Assembly (NCBI GenBank): GCA_028622995.1
Contig: JAJQJQ010000047.1
Span: 1,116,001-1,180,000 of the forward strand
DNA: 64,000 nt
Direction of reading: 5' to 3'
From: Panagrolaimus kolymaensis
Taxonomy: Eukaryota; Nematoda; Chromadorea; Rhabditida; Panagrolaimidae
Shown: positions 22,901 to 35,530 of the stretch, piece after piece
Position numbering within the stretch: the first letter of the stretch is position 1
Layout: every line of letters starts with the position of its first letter
Notes under the pieces: generated by a model
Database searches by the model: none
Seen by the model: the letters and a program-made list of their open reading frames with translations, nothing else
Told to the model about the DNA's origin: nothing
Program-made: the position numbers and the translations under genes

Positions 22901-25900
22901 AACAAAAAATAGAAAAAAATAAAAGCTCAAGAAACTAAAGCTTTTTTTAATGGAATCAAAAATAAACTTTTTATCTTAAATGTTTTATTTTAAAAGCCAC
23001 CAAAAAAGAAGACTCGTTTTTATTTTTTGAAATTTTAAAATTTTTCCATTTTTTCATCAACTTTTCTCTTCTCCTCTTCATGAAAGGTCGAATGGTTTCC
23101 ATAAAAAGAAAGTCAAATAGATAAAAAAAATATAGATAGATGACTTCAAGTCACAACATTGGCAGGAGACAGAAAAGCTTAAAAAATTTATAATATAAAA
23201 TAAAATAAAAATGGCTGTCGCTGATGAATATGGAATAAGAAAAAGAAAAATTGAGAATTTTAAAGATATCTATCCTTCTTCAAACTTGGAATATCTTTTT
23301 CTTCTTCATTGGATTGGTTTTTTATTTCTCTTCAAGCTACAATGGCAAAAAAAACTAAAAATAATATAAAATAAAAAATAAAATAGAGAAACTAGCGGGA
23401 AGATGAAAGAAAGAAAGAAAAAAAACACTCAGAAGCTATAGCCTTTTTTCCATTTTTCTTCTCGCGCGTATGTGGCTGCTGCACATGCAAAAAAGGGTTG
23501 CATTTGGCATCCACATACATACCATAGACATTGCCAACGGCAAAAAATAAAAAATATGCAGAAGCTAGCAACAACAAACAGAAAAAATGTCTATTTTTTT
23601 CTTATTCTTTCCACTCAGTAAGATAAAACGCAAGTGCCAATTGAGTGTCATGGAAAAAAAGTTCTCGTTGCTTGGTTTTTTTGTTGTGTACGTGTGTCCT
23701 CCATGAATGAAAGAGTGAGAGATTTTTTTACTTCTGTTGCAGAGGTTGTTGGAAGTCTTGAGGGGGAAAAGAAAATAGGAAAATAAATGGCACGTTTTTT
23801 TTACACGCATGCAACTGAGAGAAAAAAATGAGCCTTAGAAACAACAAACAAATAAAAAAAACCAGGAGGCTGCCAGCAATTTTCGAAATGAAGATTGTGC
23901 TTTTTGGGTTTGAAAAAAACTAAAAAAAATCCTTTCAAGAATTAAAAAAGAAGCAACAAAAATTTAAGAAAAAGTTAACAAAAATAAATAAACAGGCAGT
24001 TAGAGAATGGCTTTTCTTGAGGATGCTCAGTTCTTTCTTGGCTTTTTCCTAAATTTTCATTTTTTAAGAGAAGACACATTAACATGAAGCTGAAGTAGAG
24101 TGCCGAAAAAAAGGACTCTCAGACTTTCCTGTCCTTCTTCCTCCATGTGAAGGGCAATCCTTGATTTTATAGGAACCGTCGTAGTAAGTCGCTAAAAAAT
24201 TTTTTGAAGCAATGAAAAAATGGAAACATCTAAAAGTGTCAACCCTTTTTCTGCTATTTTGGCACCCCACTGAAATCTTTTTTCTCCTACTTTAACCCCT
24301 TATTTTTGAGGCGCAACATTTTCATTTCCGTAGAAGCCGGATGTAACAAAAAAAGGATAGAAAAAAGGTGTTTACTTTTTTAAAAGATTTTAGCTGGAAA
24401 TAAAACGAATAAGAAAAAATACTGGCCAAAAAAAGAAGAAGTTAGACTATACTATTAAAAAATGTTTCTTTCTTTCCCGAAAAATTTAAATGTAGTTAGA
24501 AACTGATTAAATTTTTAATTTATCCTTAATGCAAAAATTGAAACTGGACAAAAAAAGAAAAAAATTATTTTAGTTTCATTTCGCTTTTTTGAATTATTTT
24601 TTAATTTAAAATGAGAGAAAAAAATTCATTTGAGTTGAGTTAGTTCGAGTTCAATCTTCTCGCGCAGAAACAATCGAAAATTGAAATTGGTTATGATGTC
24701 CAAAAAAGTCGAGAGACAAAACAATATAATAATGAATTCATTCAAAAAAAGAAAGGAACACTTAATTTTTAGTTGCATTTTCCTTTAAAACCCAAAAATA
24801 ACAAAAAATAATAATAACAATATGAATAAAATATGTATGTCGTCGGTTCAATACTTTTTATAAATTTCAATTGAGCAATAATTGTTTCAAGGTTAGAATT
24901 TAGGCTTTCCCACAAATTTTTTTTTGTCTTATCTTGTTTTTGGCTTCTTAATTGTAAGGTTTGCTTCTAGTTAGCTTAGAAAAAAGGTTAAATGGGAAAA
25001 ATGAAATATGACCCGGGTCCTCGTCCATCACTCTTAGCGACGATGTTAAATAAATCGACGAAAAGAATAATGGTAATGAATAATAAATCTGCTACATCTA
25101 TCAAAACGACCGACCACCTTCATTTTTTCATCATTTCTCGCCGGGGTTTCGCTCATTAACGAACATAGAGAAAACAATATTCATAAAAGGTCAATAAATA
25201 AATATTTTTTTATATTTAATATTTGTTGCTATAGTGTCAACGACGACCTCTTTAAAACAAAAACAAAAAAAGCGAGAGGAGGAAAAAGAGAAACTAATAT
25301 ATCGCAGATTTACTTTTTTTTCTGTTGCAAATAAATTTAGTTAGTTGTTGACGAGAAAAAAGTGAAGCTTTGGTTTGTTAGTTGACGAAGGAGAATGAAA
25401 AAAATCAAAAATTTATTACACGCGATTTAGTTAAATAAGATGATGGTGACTAAATTTGTACATAAAAATAACATATTTGATTTTAAACGTGATAGTTGAA
25501 ATTTTTATTTGGACCATTTAAAAACCCATTTTTGGGGAAGGCCAACAACAACAGAAAAAAAGTTTTTAAAAGTAAGCGATTTGAATTTAAAAAAATCATT
25601 TTTAGTGAGGACCAAAAAGAGTTTGAAAAAAAATTGGTTCTATCTTTTGCAATTTGAAACAAACATTTTTTTTATTTCCTCTATCAACACTAAAAGGCAA
25701 ACAGAGGCACTCATCTGTCGATACTTGGTGGTAGCACTCACTTGAATCAAATTCATTCATTGTGTCAACGAATGAATTTTGCATTGCGTTGAATTTTTTT
25801 TAAAACTTTTTTTGGTTTTAGACAACACAAAAAAATCATTTTCACTTTTTTTTTATAAATACTTCCTATTTAAAATAGGAATCGAGAGAAAAAAAACTAA

Positions 25901-26002
25901 ACTAAGAAGACCAATTTTATATTTACATACACATATAAAAAAAAGTATTTACAGCAAAAAAAAATCAAGAGACACGGAGAAAATAAGTTGTTTTTGGTTT
26001 TT
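19908..26002. other. About 6.1 kb without recognisable genes
   Basis: This is the longest gene-free stretch. It is AT-rich with many homopurine and homopyrimidine runs (for example GAAAGAAAGAAAG near 23405 and repeated AAAAAAGAAAAA) and small CGTCG/GCCGCC patches (21170-21200, 22080-22110). Open frames up to about 115 codons are Lys/Phe/Ser-rich on both strands and lack consensus splice partners. It lies upstream of the EGF gene and downstream of the 26003-28240 gene. I see no tRNA, rRNA, CRISPR-like array or transposon termini. Confidence 0.5.
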
Positions 26003-28240
26003 TTAACTTGGTGTTGGTGAAGAATTATTTTGATTGTGGATTGGTTGAAGAATAGATACCGGCGTTACATAAGTCGTTGGTTGAACAACATGCACGGGCT
26101 GGGCTGAGACAATATTTTGAAAATACCCAGCTGAAATTTTAATTTCTGGAGTTGATGGTCGCTCTGACTCAGTGAATGGTGGCTCGATGGTCGAGATGAA
26201 ATGATCTTGTCGACTGTTATGATGAGGAATGATATTTCGAGTAATAACTTTTGGCTTGTGTTTATTTTGGCCACAGGATAAGCATTGTAGCACCTAAACT
26301 TTTATTCATAAATTTTAATCCCAAATAAATTTTTTTTAAACTCACTTGATCTCGATAAAGTTTGAGACACCCGAAAGTTGCAAAAAATTCTATGACTGGA
26401 ACGAATAAAGCATATAATTGATTGATATTTAACATAGTTGATGCAATTGGAAGAAGTGTATCAAGGTATGGGAGAACATATTTATAAACATATGGAGATA
26501 AAAAATATCCCATAGATACGCCATTGAAAGGAGAATGGGAGATCGTGATTACAAGATAGTAACCGAAAAAGAGAATGAAATTGAGCATGTCGATAAATTT
26601 CTAAAAAAAATATCGTATGCTTTTTGTTTAGCTTGGGTACCAGGGTCCGGCGAGACCAAGAGTCTTGGTCTCGAAATATCGGAATATTGGTCATTTTCAC
26701 CAAGACCAAGACCGAAGGTCTTGGTCTTGGTAAAAAAAATGATATCGAGAGTCTTGGTCTTGGTCTCGATTAAAAAAAATTGAAATCGAGACTCTTGGTC
26801 TTGGTCTCGACAAATTTTTGTCGAATATTAATAAATTTTTTAAGCCATTTTTCGAATATTTTAGTATTTAATCGATGGAAAATAAAGCTAAAGGCCTAAA
26901 AAATAGCTAAAAAAGACGATTTGACCTAACCTTTTGGTCAAATTTTTATTTTTAACAAAAAATTTGTCTCGAGTCTTGGTCTTGGTGAAAAAATTTTTAG
27001 TACTAGAATCTTGGTCTTGGTCTCGATTTAAAAAATTGAGGTATCGAATGTCTTGGTCTTGGTCTCGATTAAAAAATATGATATCGAGAGTCTTGGTCTT
27101 GGTCTTGGTTGAAAAAAAACTTGGTCTCGCCGGACTCTGTTGGGTACTTCAGAAAAAATCTGCAGTTTTTAACTTTTTGGGGTACTGTAAAATCCTGGCC
27201 TGCTTACCTTAAATGTTTGTCCATCAGGTCTCGCAGAATATTGACAATAATAATAACCAAATTGGCCAATGGAAGAAATGGTCATTAGGAAAGTAATCAA
27301 AACAAACACATAATTGATGAGATTGACCGCAGCTTGATAAACTTCAATGGGTACTAAGCCAGTAAAATACCAAGCCCATGGCTAAAAAATTAAACCTAAA
27401 TAATGATCAATGCTAGTTAAAGGTTTCCTACCTGACTGGAATAAGTTAAAAACATTCCCAAATCTAAGCAAAAAAGCAAAGGAATCCAAACATAATATTT
27501 CATTATTGGCCATCTTTTTGAAGTTGGAAAAAAGAATTGGATTATTTGAACTGGGACAATAAAGAACATCGCTGCAAAAAAAAACACACTTTATTTTTAT
27601 TTGTTATAAACAAAATAAAAAACTTACAAATATAATAAACCGAAAGAGTCATGCGTTGAATTTCGGCACAATTTCCAGAAATGTAATCATTATGCAAAAA
27701 ATCTTTAAATTCACTTTCATCCGCGCAATTTGCAAATATTATCACTTGAAAACAATTCCAACAACAATAGTTTAATGTATGCCATCGAAGAGGATGGTCT
27801 ATTATCAATGGACCATAAAGAGTTACTAACATTTCGATGGTTATTAGCCCGATGCTGGCATACATAACGGCACTGAAGAGAAAATAACGTGGCTCAGGTT
27901 CGTCAATATAATAGTATTCATAATCTGAAATTTTGATGGGTACTTACATAACTCATATATTTTAGGCTAATTAGCAGCGAGTTTTTAACCCAAACAAATT
28001 TATAAAATTTGCATATTTTTCGATAAAAATTTATCTTTGATCTCAAATTCTGGGTCACTACCGTATATTTTTATTCCAACTTTGCACAAAGCAAAAATAA
28101 TTCCTACCTTCTCTTTTTTCCCTTGCATGTATCTCATCTGGTGGAGTTAAGGTGTCAATCACTTGTGCCATAGCCACTGTAGTACCCATAAGCATCAACA
28201 TAAACAAAATCATACTCGTTCGCATCATCATTTTTGCCAT
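26003..28240 (-). CDS. Seven-transmembrane protein with signal peptide
   Basis: Exons 28240-28108, 27924-27628, 27571-27432, 27381-27208, 26600-26346 and 26293-26003 join in frame to 429 residues. A signal peptide (ILFMLMLMGTTVAMAQ) is followed by a short acidic ectodomain ending EKREDYEYYYIDEPEPRYF. Seven hydrophobic segments then begin FLFSAVMYASIGLITIEML, HTLNYCCWNCFQVIIFA, MFFIVPVQIIQFFF, YYVWIPLLFCLDLGMF, AVNLINYVFVLITFLM, MLNFILFFGYYLVITI and LYALFVPVIEFFATFGCLKL. The ~95-residue tail is Pro/Ser/Thr-rich and ends SSPTPS. The layout suggests a nematode serpentine receptor, but no DRY or NPxxY motif is evident and I cannot name the family. A 499-bp hAT-like element lies in the intron between exons 4 and 5. 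Confidence 0.75.
26641..27139. mobile_element. hAT-like non-autonomous element 2 (499 bp), intronic
   Basis: The terminal inverted repeat is CAGGGTCCGGCGAGACCAAG, matching the complement of the right end at 19 of 20 positions (the right end reads CAGAG...). A perfect 8-bp duplication TTGGGTAC lies at 26633-26640 and 27140-27147 and fits nTnnnnAn. Both halves contain many copies of GAGTCTTGGTCTTGGTCTCGA-type words in one orientation, with an AT-rich core. There is no ORF of note. It sits inside the 26601-27207 intron of the 7TM gene; the splice sites of that intron lie outside the element. Confidence 0.93.
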
Positions 28241-29798
28241 GACTAATTACTAAAAAAGCAAGAGTAAGTTAAACCACTTGACAGCAACCAACAATTTGCT
28301 TAAAACTGAACGTTTTCAACGCAAGTAAGTAAATGTTTGAGAGTAAAAGAAAAGTAAAAATTAAAAGTTACATAGAAAAAAATTAACAGGTGAAAAGTGA
28401 CCATTTTTTAATTTACTTTTTCTCAACCACACCCATTTATTTTTTTAATGTTTGTTGTATTTTTGGGATATATGATTATTATCAAGAAAAACTTTAAAAA
28501 CACCTGTACTTTAGAAAAGGCAAAAAAAAATTTTAAACAAAAAAAGGTGAAAAAGTTAATAGGTTTCGAGGCAAATAAGCAAAGCAAAAAACTTGTTGTT
28601 TGTCAAAAAGTTTTTAAAAATGTTATATGTATTTAATTAAATTAATTTTTGTAGAAGTTAAAAAACAAAACATGAGAGTGAAAGACAAGAAGCTTACGGT
28701 TAGCAACAAACAAAACAAAAACTTAAGTTTATGAATGACTATTTGTGAGAGATTATACTATATTTTTGACTGACTTATGATACATAATTTCAAAAAACAT
28801 GTGATTATTCACACACTCTTAAATTAGCCATTGTTTTTTCTTTTAAAGTTTTAAAAAGTTAAGTTACACATGAGAAAATCCCAAACATTTTAATAACTTT
28901 GGATTGAGAAAAAATAAAGTTTTAAAATATAAATAAAAAAGTTAAGGGAAAATAAAAAATACATACATATTTTTGTCAATGAACCTTTAAGCTTATGATT
29001 TTATTTTACATATGTACGTGATATAATTGAGTTTAAGGTTTTTTTACTCTCAAGGCAACAAATAAACATAATGGTGCCAAAGAAAATATAGTTTTTGGTG
29101 TTTCAAACAAAAAATTGGGAAAATAAAAAAGTCCAAAATCATTACTATATTTTGAACGATTATTTTTAAAGTTTCGTTTTCAAAAATAAGTTATACTAAA
29201 AATTTGTGTATTAACAACGAGTTTCTGTAACCATATTTATAATAACTCAAATCCTTAAAAGGCAAACCTAATATTAAAACAAACTTAATCAAGTTTTATT
29301 TTGTTGCAAATTGCAATTTTTCAAGCTTTAAAGGTTAGTCTTAATAAACTTTCTTTTAGTATCCAAATCAAAAGACAACTAAATGGAAGTAAATTCGATT
29401 TACAACTACGACGAACTCTTTAAAAAATTGTTAGAGTTTTAAACATATTAATTTACGCGCATTTTTATTTAATATAAATCGTTGAAACATCCTCTCTGGC
29501 ACCAGACACCTAATCTACCTTTACTTTTTTTTAATAATGTGTAATCTTTTTTTTTTACATTAGTTTTATTTTTCTCCTCGTAACTGGCACTTATGACTTC
29601 CACCAACACATTTTGAACTGTAGAAAAATAAAAAAAGAATATAAACTTTTATTATTACATATCTCATTCTTTTCATTGCTATACAAAATAAATATATATA
29701 ATTTAAGTGTAATCTTATTAAAATATTTACAAAAAATTCTTTATAAAAAATAATTTACTCTAAAAAACAAAATTTTTGTGACATTTTTATACCATTTT
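28241..29798. other. 1.6 kb intergenic, no gene seen
   Basis: AT-rich, with only short low-complexity open frames. A possible non-coding or terminal exon of the next minus-strand gene lies near 29550-29620 after a TTTTTCTACAG acceptor, but the 29799 stop already ends that gene's frame, so I do not call it. Confidence 0.45.
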
Positions 29799-31853
29799 TT
29801 ACTTCCGATCTTTATTATTATTTGTGCTAACCCGTTTAGAATAAATTGAATTTAAATGTTTATGAGCATCTCGAGTAATTTGAAGTTGATCCTTTGAACG
29901 ACCAAGTACGGTTTTATAATAATTTGAGGTCAACGATGACATCTGAAAAGTAATAAAAAAAAATACAAAATAACAACTAATAGGTAAAAAATGGTAAACA
30001 ATTAATTCTGCAACGAAAAAAAGAAAAAAAGCTTTAATATAATTTGACGTAATAATTTTTTGGCAAAAATGTTGGAGCAAAAAGGTAGGTTTTTGGTCAT
30101 TTTAGTCTTAATTTGGTGTTTTAGATGGCTTGATACGAAATTTGAGAAGAAAATTTTTTCGTTCGAAAATTAAATACTTTTAAGTTAAAATTTTGAAGTT
30201 TAATGTTTTTTAATAAGACTTTTAAATATCTAAATAATGCCAAAGCAAATTTATATCCCAAAATTTCTTTGGCTTTTTTTCGTTAAAAAGAAAAACTAAC
30301 CAATTTCAATTTTCTAAATTCAGTCATATCCACATTTTTTGCAAATTCAACATTAAATGGTTTATCATGATATTTATCCAATTCATAAAATATTTTTTCT
30401 TCTAAAGTTTTTTGCTTGATTTTAATAACTTTCAATTCATCTTCGTCGTCTTCATTTGCATTATTGTTACTTGATTTCTGAAGAAGAGGAAAAAAAATTA
30501 ATCCATCAGTATGCATGTTTTTTTAAAGTTCCTTTGTCTTTTTTTAATGTTCTTACCTCTTTTTCTAAAAGTTTATTGGATACTGTGCCATTTGCAATTC
30601 CAGCAGCAGAGATCGAAGTTTTAGTTGTCGAAATTGAAGAAATAGAGGGAGCAGGTGAAAGGCTATTATTTGAATTTCCATTAAAAAAAGTTATTGGAGC
30701 CACTGAAATGGCAGCAGATTTTTCAACGACAACAACCCCTTGGTTCTTGAATAATGACGTACGTTGTCGTTCTATTGGTGGCAGAAATTGGTTTTCACCA
30801 AACGCAGTTCTTAAAAAATAGAAATGAAAAAAAGTTAATTTACATAACAAATAAGTTTCTGTTTTTTTCTTCGTTATTTTTTTTGTTGAAAAAAGTAAAA
30901 AAAAAAATTGCTTACGATGATTTTTGAGGAGAAATAAATGAATCATTTGAAAAATCGTTATCCCATAAATTTTCACTGCTAAATGGATCAGCAAACTAAA
31001 AAACCATTTTTAAACTTTGTAAATCAATAAAAATCAAAGCTTACTGAATTTTCTGTTAGCAAACTGCAATCATCATAAATACTTGAATGTGGCCATGAAG
31101 AAGTATTTTGAGTTAAAAGAGAATCTTCAAAATTTGAATAAAATCCACTATCATCCGTCGTCGTTGTATTTGTATTGGTTGTGAAAGTATGATTTAAATT
31201 AAAACTTAAATTATTTGGTTGAATATTTGATAATGGAAGCTTAGGAATTATTGTTGTTGGTGTTGATGCTATAATTGGTAATGTTTCATTCCCACGGAAA
31301 CGGTACTCTAAAAAAATGAAACATATATTTTTTAAAATTAGTCAGTCGTAGGAGTAAAATTTAGAAGAAAGAAAAGTAGCACTTTTAAACAAAATTTTTA
31401 AAAATGCTAAAATAAAAAAAAATAATAATTACCTATTCCAGAAGAAGTAGTTTTTGCAAATTTATCTGTCAAAGGCGTTGAACTTTGTGAGATTTTAAAC
31501 CTTCTCAATGGCGAGGGCGAAGTATTAATTAAATTTGCTCCAGGTTTTTCATTTTGATTTAATCGAACTAATTTTGGAGTTTTAGGAGATTTTATTGTTA
31601 TTGTTGAACGTGGCGGGGACATGAAATTAATATTGTTTTGGGATATGCGTTTTCGCATGAATTTCATTCGTTGACGTTCTGGCGTTTCCAAAGTTAATTC
31701 AGTTAATGGCCAACTTGAAGATGAAGTTGAAGCGTCACTTTCACACCCTTTAGAATTATTATTATTCAATAAACTATCTTCGGTTTGGTTGTGATTGTGA
31801 TTGTTTCCACCGAGAAATAGAGAAGATGGGGTACTCGGTCGCGACATCTCCAT
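29799..31853 (-). CDS. Disordered Ser/Thr-Pro-rich protein, probable phosphoprotein
   Basis: Six exons, 31853-31433, 31307-31045, 30995-30916, 30809-30557, 30477-30301 and 29942-29799, join in frame to 445 residues. The chain is mostly disordered and full of S/T-P sites (SRPSTPSSLF, ETPERQRMKF, SPKTPKLVRL, NTSPSPLRRF), with Asn/Thr runs and a DSGFYS motif. Its last ~90 residues look folded and helical: KTLEEKIFYELDKY, FNVEFAKNVDMTEFRKLKL, then SNYYKTVLGRSKDQLQITRDAH. This C-terminal block is the best candidate for a conserved domain, but I do not recognise it. The composition suits a cell-cycle or RNA-regulatory target of proline-directed kinases (inference). The frame is open a little upstream of the chosen ATG to a TTTTTAG acceptor near 31900, so a further 5' exon or a spliced leader are both possible. 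Confidence 0.68.
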
Positions 31854-31899
31854 TTTTTTGACGCCGCCGTTGTGCTGCGGAGATAACACTCTCTCGCTC

Positions 31900-34113
31900 A
31901 CTAAAAAATAAAAATGAGGCACGTGTCTTAATAAAGAAAAATAAGTGAGAAAAAAGATAAGAGAAAAAATCAAAGTTTAAAACGCTTATTTTTGAGGTAA
32001 AAATAAAAGAAAAGAAAATGGAGAAAAATGAAAAATATCGATCGGGGAAGAAGAGAAGATCGCGTTTGTTGTTTTTTCCTTTTTCGTCTTTGTTGCAGGT
32101 GCCGAACACCAAAAAAAATACTCAACTCTTTACTCTCTCCATGGCGACTGGCGGAAGGAAGAGTATTTTTTTTTCTATATTTTTTTTTGCAAGTCATAAG
32201 GAAACCCAACACTAAAAAAAAGAAAGTCGAATAAAAAAAGCGCCGCATTATTTTTTTTTGGGTTTCGATCGCATATAATTACAGCCGATATTCTGCTCCC
32301 ACTATGGACAAAGAGAGGAAAGAAAGAAAAAAACTCCTTCTTGAGTGCCTTAGAATGGCGGCGGATGGGATGACCGATCGTCGTCGTCTATCCATTTATG
32401 GTCGTCATATAATTCGATGGTGGGTATGCAGATGGTTGACTAAGAGTCTACGCAAGCGAAAAACAAGGCCAAGCAAAAAAGCGAAAGCCAGCTTAACCGT
32501 TAACTCTACTATTGCCGAATTAATGGAGATGATGATGATCGAAAAAAATGGGAGAGACAGTCTGTTGTCTAATATAAAATGAACAAAGCAAGAAAAAAAA
32601 GTAAATGAAAGAAAGTAAAAGGGGAAGGGCAAAAAAAGTCAGTCGAAAAAAAACGGAAGAGACAAAAAAAAATGCAAACAAAAGAAAAAAAGGCCATTTT
32701 TAATGTCAGTCAATCAACCATTTTTGGCAGGCACAAATCAAACTCAAAAAAAATTTGCCTGCGCGAAGAAAGTAAACACTTGAAGTGTGCCAAAGTTTTT
32801 GTGAGAAAATATATTCCTAATGAAAATAAATGACAAAGGGTGCCCTTCAGTGATCTCATAGCTAAAAATCAGTCTTTTATTCTCTCAACTTTTTTGTTCG
32901 TTTGACGGAAGTCATAAACAATTAAAAGTTTTTACAATAACTGCCAATATGGGAAAGTTTCTAGCGACTAAGACAATGCCGCTTCTTTATACCCTAGAAG
33001 CAAAACTTTTTTTATATAGTGTTTTTTTCTATGTTGAAAAAATGTTCCAAAAAAAATAAAAGCAAAAAATGGTTTTGGGTTAAACAAACAAAAAATGATT
33101 AAAAAAATAAATTTATTTTTTGGCGCCAAAGGAAAAATGGAATCGAAGACGACTGATCACTATTGATAGACTTTTATTCGTGTGTCCATTACCTTCAATT
33201 TTTTTAGTGATCATCGAAGTTTTTTCTTTGCGAAAAAAAGAAGTTTTCTTCTTCTTCGGACAATGCTGTGTCCAAGGCAACAACGATGATCGGCGGCGGA
33301 GAGTATCATTTTTTCTTCTTCTTCGATATTTCGCGCTTTCTTTCTAGTTTTAGTGTATGTGTAAGAAGAAAGATCATGAGAGGCATTCCCTTTTTTTCTT
33401 TTTTCATCTTCTTTTGGCGGGAAATTTACGTGCACATTGATATCGCTCTAATGGTTGGCGTACAACGCAGTGACACTTCTTTCCAATGCTTTTTTTTATT
33501 TTATTTTAACAATCGCCATTTATTTATGTTTTATTCAAAAAGCGAGCAAGGCAGCTTTCTTATATCATAAAAATTGAATCGAAGCAAATGACCAGTAGCC
33601 AGCAATTCGACAGAGAAAGAAGAAAAAAAGAGGTTTCGAAATAAAAAAGAGGAAACAGTTGCAAACAGCAAAAAAAGAAAAGAAACAATAATGAATTTTA
33701 ATGAAATCAAAAAAAGAAATGGATTTTAATGAAAAGAAAAAAATTATTTATCATGGATCAATTTGAGGTTAAAAAATAAATAAAATTAAGCAATAAAATA
33801 ACAAATTATTTTCTTTTAAACAGTTTTTATTTGTTTTGGTATTTTACAGAAGAAGAAAAAAGACAAAGAAAGTAAAAGTAAAAAAATAGGTTAACGGGGG
33901 TTTTAAAACTGCACCTTTGTGACGCCACAAAACACAAAAAATTTGTACATTCTATTAAAGGTTTGGCTGACCTTTCTTTCATAATAGACATAAAGCTTGT
34001 TATCGGATGTTTGCTTTTTTTTTATTCATAAGCAGAAATAGAAATCTTTTGCGCCTGTGCCAAATCAAGCCAAAAAAAGCTTCACTTTCTCAAAAAATCT
34101 GTTTTAAATTATA
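31900..34113. other. 2.2 kb intergenic, no gene seen
   Basis: Runs of A and T, with somewhat more GC around 32280-32560 and 33130-33300. The open frames there (32304-32582 + and 33268-33570 +) are Lys/Arg- or Phe-rich, lack splice partners and do not resemble a known family. This is probably the upstream region of the disordered-protein gene. Confidence 0.45.
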
Positions 34114-34218
34114 ATGGAAGGAATAAACCACTATCAAGTTCGAATTTATCAATATAATGATTATCAAAGTTCTCCTCGAATTTTACAATTTTCTCCATTC
34201 TCTTTTGATAAGCAATAA
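34114..34218 (+). pseudogene. Relic of a STAT C-terminus
   Basis: Read on + the segment encodes ...RIYQYNDYQSSPRILQFSPFSF then stop. This lines up with the C-terminus of the intact STAT at 37490-37560 (RIPQNNEYPKTPQFEQLSPEYF). The 3' flank continues to match (about 34220-34500 against 37570-37855), with a run of over 50 identical bases around TTTAATATTTGTTATTTTAC. No other STAT exon was found upstream, so this is the decayed tail of a former tandem copy. The tyrosine context differs (NDYQSS against NEYPKT). Confidence 0.65.
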
Positions 34219-34318
34219 TCTGTGAATGACATATCTTAACAATCAAAAAGAAATTTGTTAAACAGAATATTAATTTTTTTGTGTTAAACATTTGACTTAA
34301 AAAGCACTTTTATCCTTG

Positions 34319-34494
34319 AAAATTAACTTTTTTATTAAATGTTTAATATTTGTTATTTTACATTATTGTTTTTTATTCATTAAGAATAAAAAATGAAAGT
34401 TTGAAGTCTTCAAAGTTTTGTATAAATAACATCGATAGTAATAAAAATTTATATAAAGTTATCAAAAAATTATTACTATAGCTTGAGAGTAACG
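34319..34494. repeat. Direct repeat, left copy (STAT 3' flank)
   Basis: About 90% identical by eye to 37670-37844. The two copies flank the intact STAT gene, which could allow its deletion or duplication by unequal exchange. Confidence 0.75.
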
Positions 34495-34593
34495 AAATAT
34501 TTTTTAAATAAAATTTCTCGATTAATTTCTTCCACTGATAGTAATAAAAATTTATAAAACAAAATTTTTTAATTTACTATCAAGCTATAGTAA
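34473..34593. repeat. Short foldback element, copy A
   Basis: TTACTATAGCTTGAGAGTAA at 34473-34492 is inverted at 34574-34593 (TTACTATCAAGCTATAGTAA), with AT-rich DNA between. If the termini are CTATAGCTTGA, the element is bounded by TA on both sides, as Tc/mariner-type insertions are. The assignment is tentative. Confidence 0.5.
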
Positions 34594-35150
34594 TTAAAAA
34601 TTAGCTTAAAATCTTACTGTCGTTTTTAAAGAACGGAAACTTAATTGCATCTTTTGCTTTTATTTTTTGACAAGTTCTTGTTTATGTGTTTTAATGATAA
34701 AAATAAATTGATCAACGTGCATTTTTTTGTAACATGAATGTTTTTTTTTCCATCAAAAAAGAGTTCATAAACAGTCTTTCACGAAATAACTTGTGGTTCG
34801 TGTTCCAATAAAAAAACTCCTATTACGCGAATCACTTACTTTTCATATAAATCATACTTTAAATGGCTTGGGTCAAGAAAAAAACATTACTTTTTATTTT
34901 CCTTTGGTTTATTTGGGCATGTAGTTTTGGGAAGAGCATGGAAAAGGAGAACTTGGTACTTTTTGTTATGATGGAAGCAAACAAAAAATAACTTTTTTCA
35001 TTTATTAACCCAAAGTAAGAATAATGGTTTCTTGCGTTTAAGCGACCTTGAAATCAGTCTTCTATGTACGAAATTCTATGTACTCTAAAAGGAAAATTGA
35101 AAGTTAACCATTTATAACACAAAAATTCGTATTGGGTGCAAACACCTTCA

Positions 35151-35290
35151 AACGATATACGGACCTTATACCACAAACCGCGAAATTTGAAAATTTTACA
35201 ATGTAAAAAAAATTGAACAAAAAAATTTTCTAATTTTTTTTTTTCAAGTCATTTTCGCGGCTTGTAGCTAACGGTTGTCCGCAAATCGTT
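35151..35290. repeat. Imperfect inverted repeat (foldback)
   Basis: The left arm 35151-35186 (ACGATATACGGAC through ACAAACCGCGAAA) is inverted at 35251-35290 (TTTCGCGGCTTGT through GTCCGCAAATCGT). The arms are about 36-40 bp and roughly 75% complementary, around a 64-bp AT-rich loop. It lies 240 bp upstream of the STAT start. No clear target duplication was seen. Confidence 0.55.
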
Positions 35291-35530
35291 CTGCTTCTCT
35301 GTGTAGATGGTTCCATTAATTTTATCCGATCCAAAAAATTCAATTGGCTATATCTTTTTTTTAATAAAATTTAATTTATGTTAGTAAAAAAAACAGATGC
35401 TATAGTGTAGAAAAAGCTACTAATCGGTGAAACAAAACTACATTTGGCTGAATGAACCCAAAATTCTAGCCATTTAAAATTTTTTAGATTGAACACAACT
35501 TATTGAATAACCTAATACTTTTTTAAAAAA

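Noticed and set aside
20053..25745. Several 60-115 codon ORFs in the 19.9-26 kb region
   Set aside because: Low-complexity Lys/Phe/Ser-rich, on both strands, with no splice partners and no recognisable domains.
26934..27212. ORF rich in VLVLVK/SWSWSR
   Set aside because: Translation of the CTTGGTCTCGA repeats in element 2.
31407..31973. Extending the disordered-protein start upstream to FYFLVSERV
   Set aside because: The frame crosses a TTTTTAG acceptor, so upstream bases are probably intron or a trans-splice site; the ATG at 31853 is safer.
34109..34291. Minus-strand 60-aa ORF starting MFNTKKLIFCLTNFFLIV with an apparent signal peptide
   Set aside because: The opposite strand encodes the STAT C-terminal relic and its duplicated flank, which explains the sequence better than a small secreted peptide.
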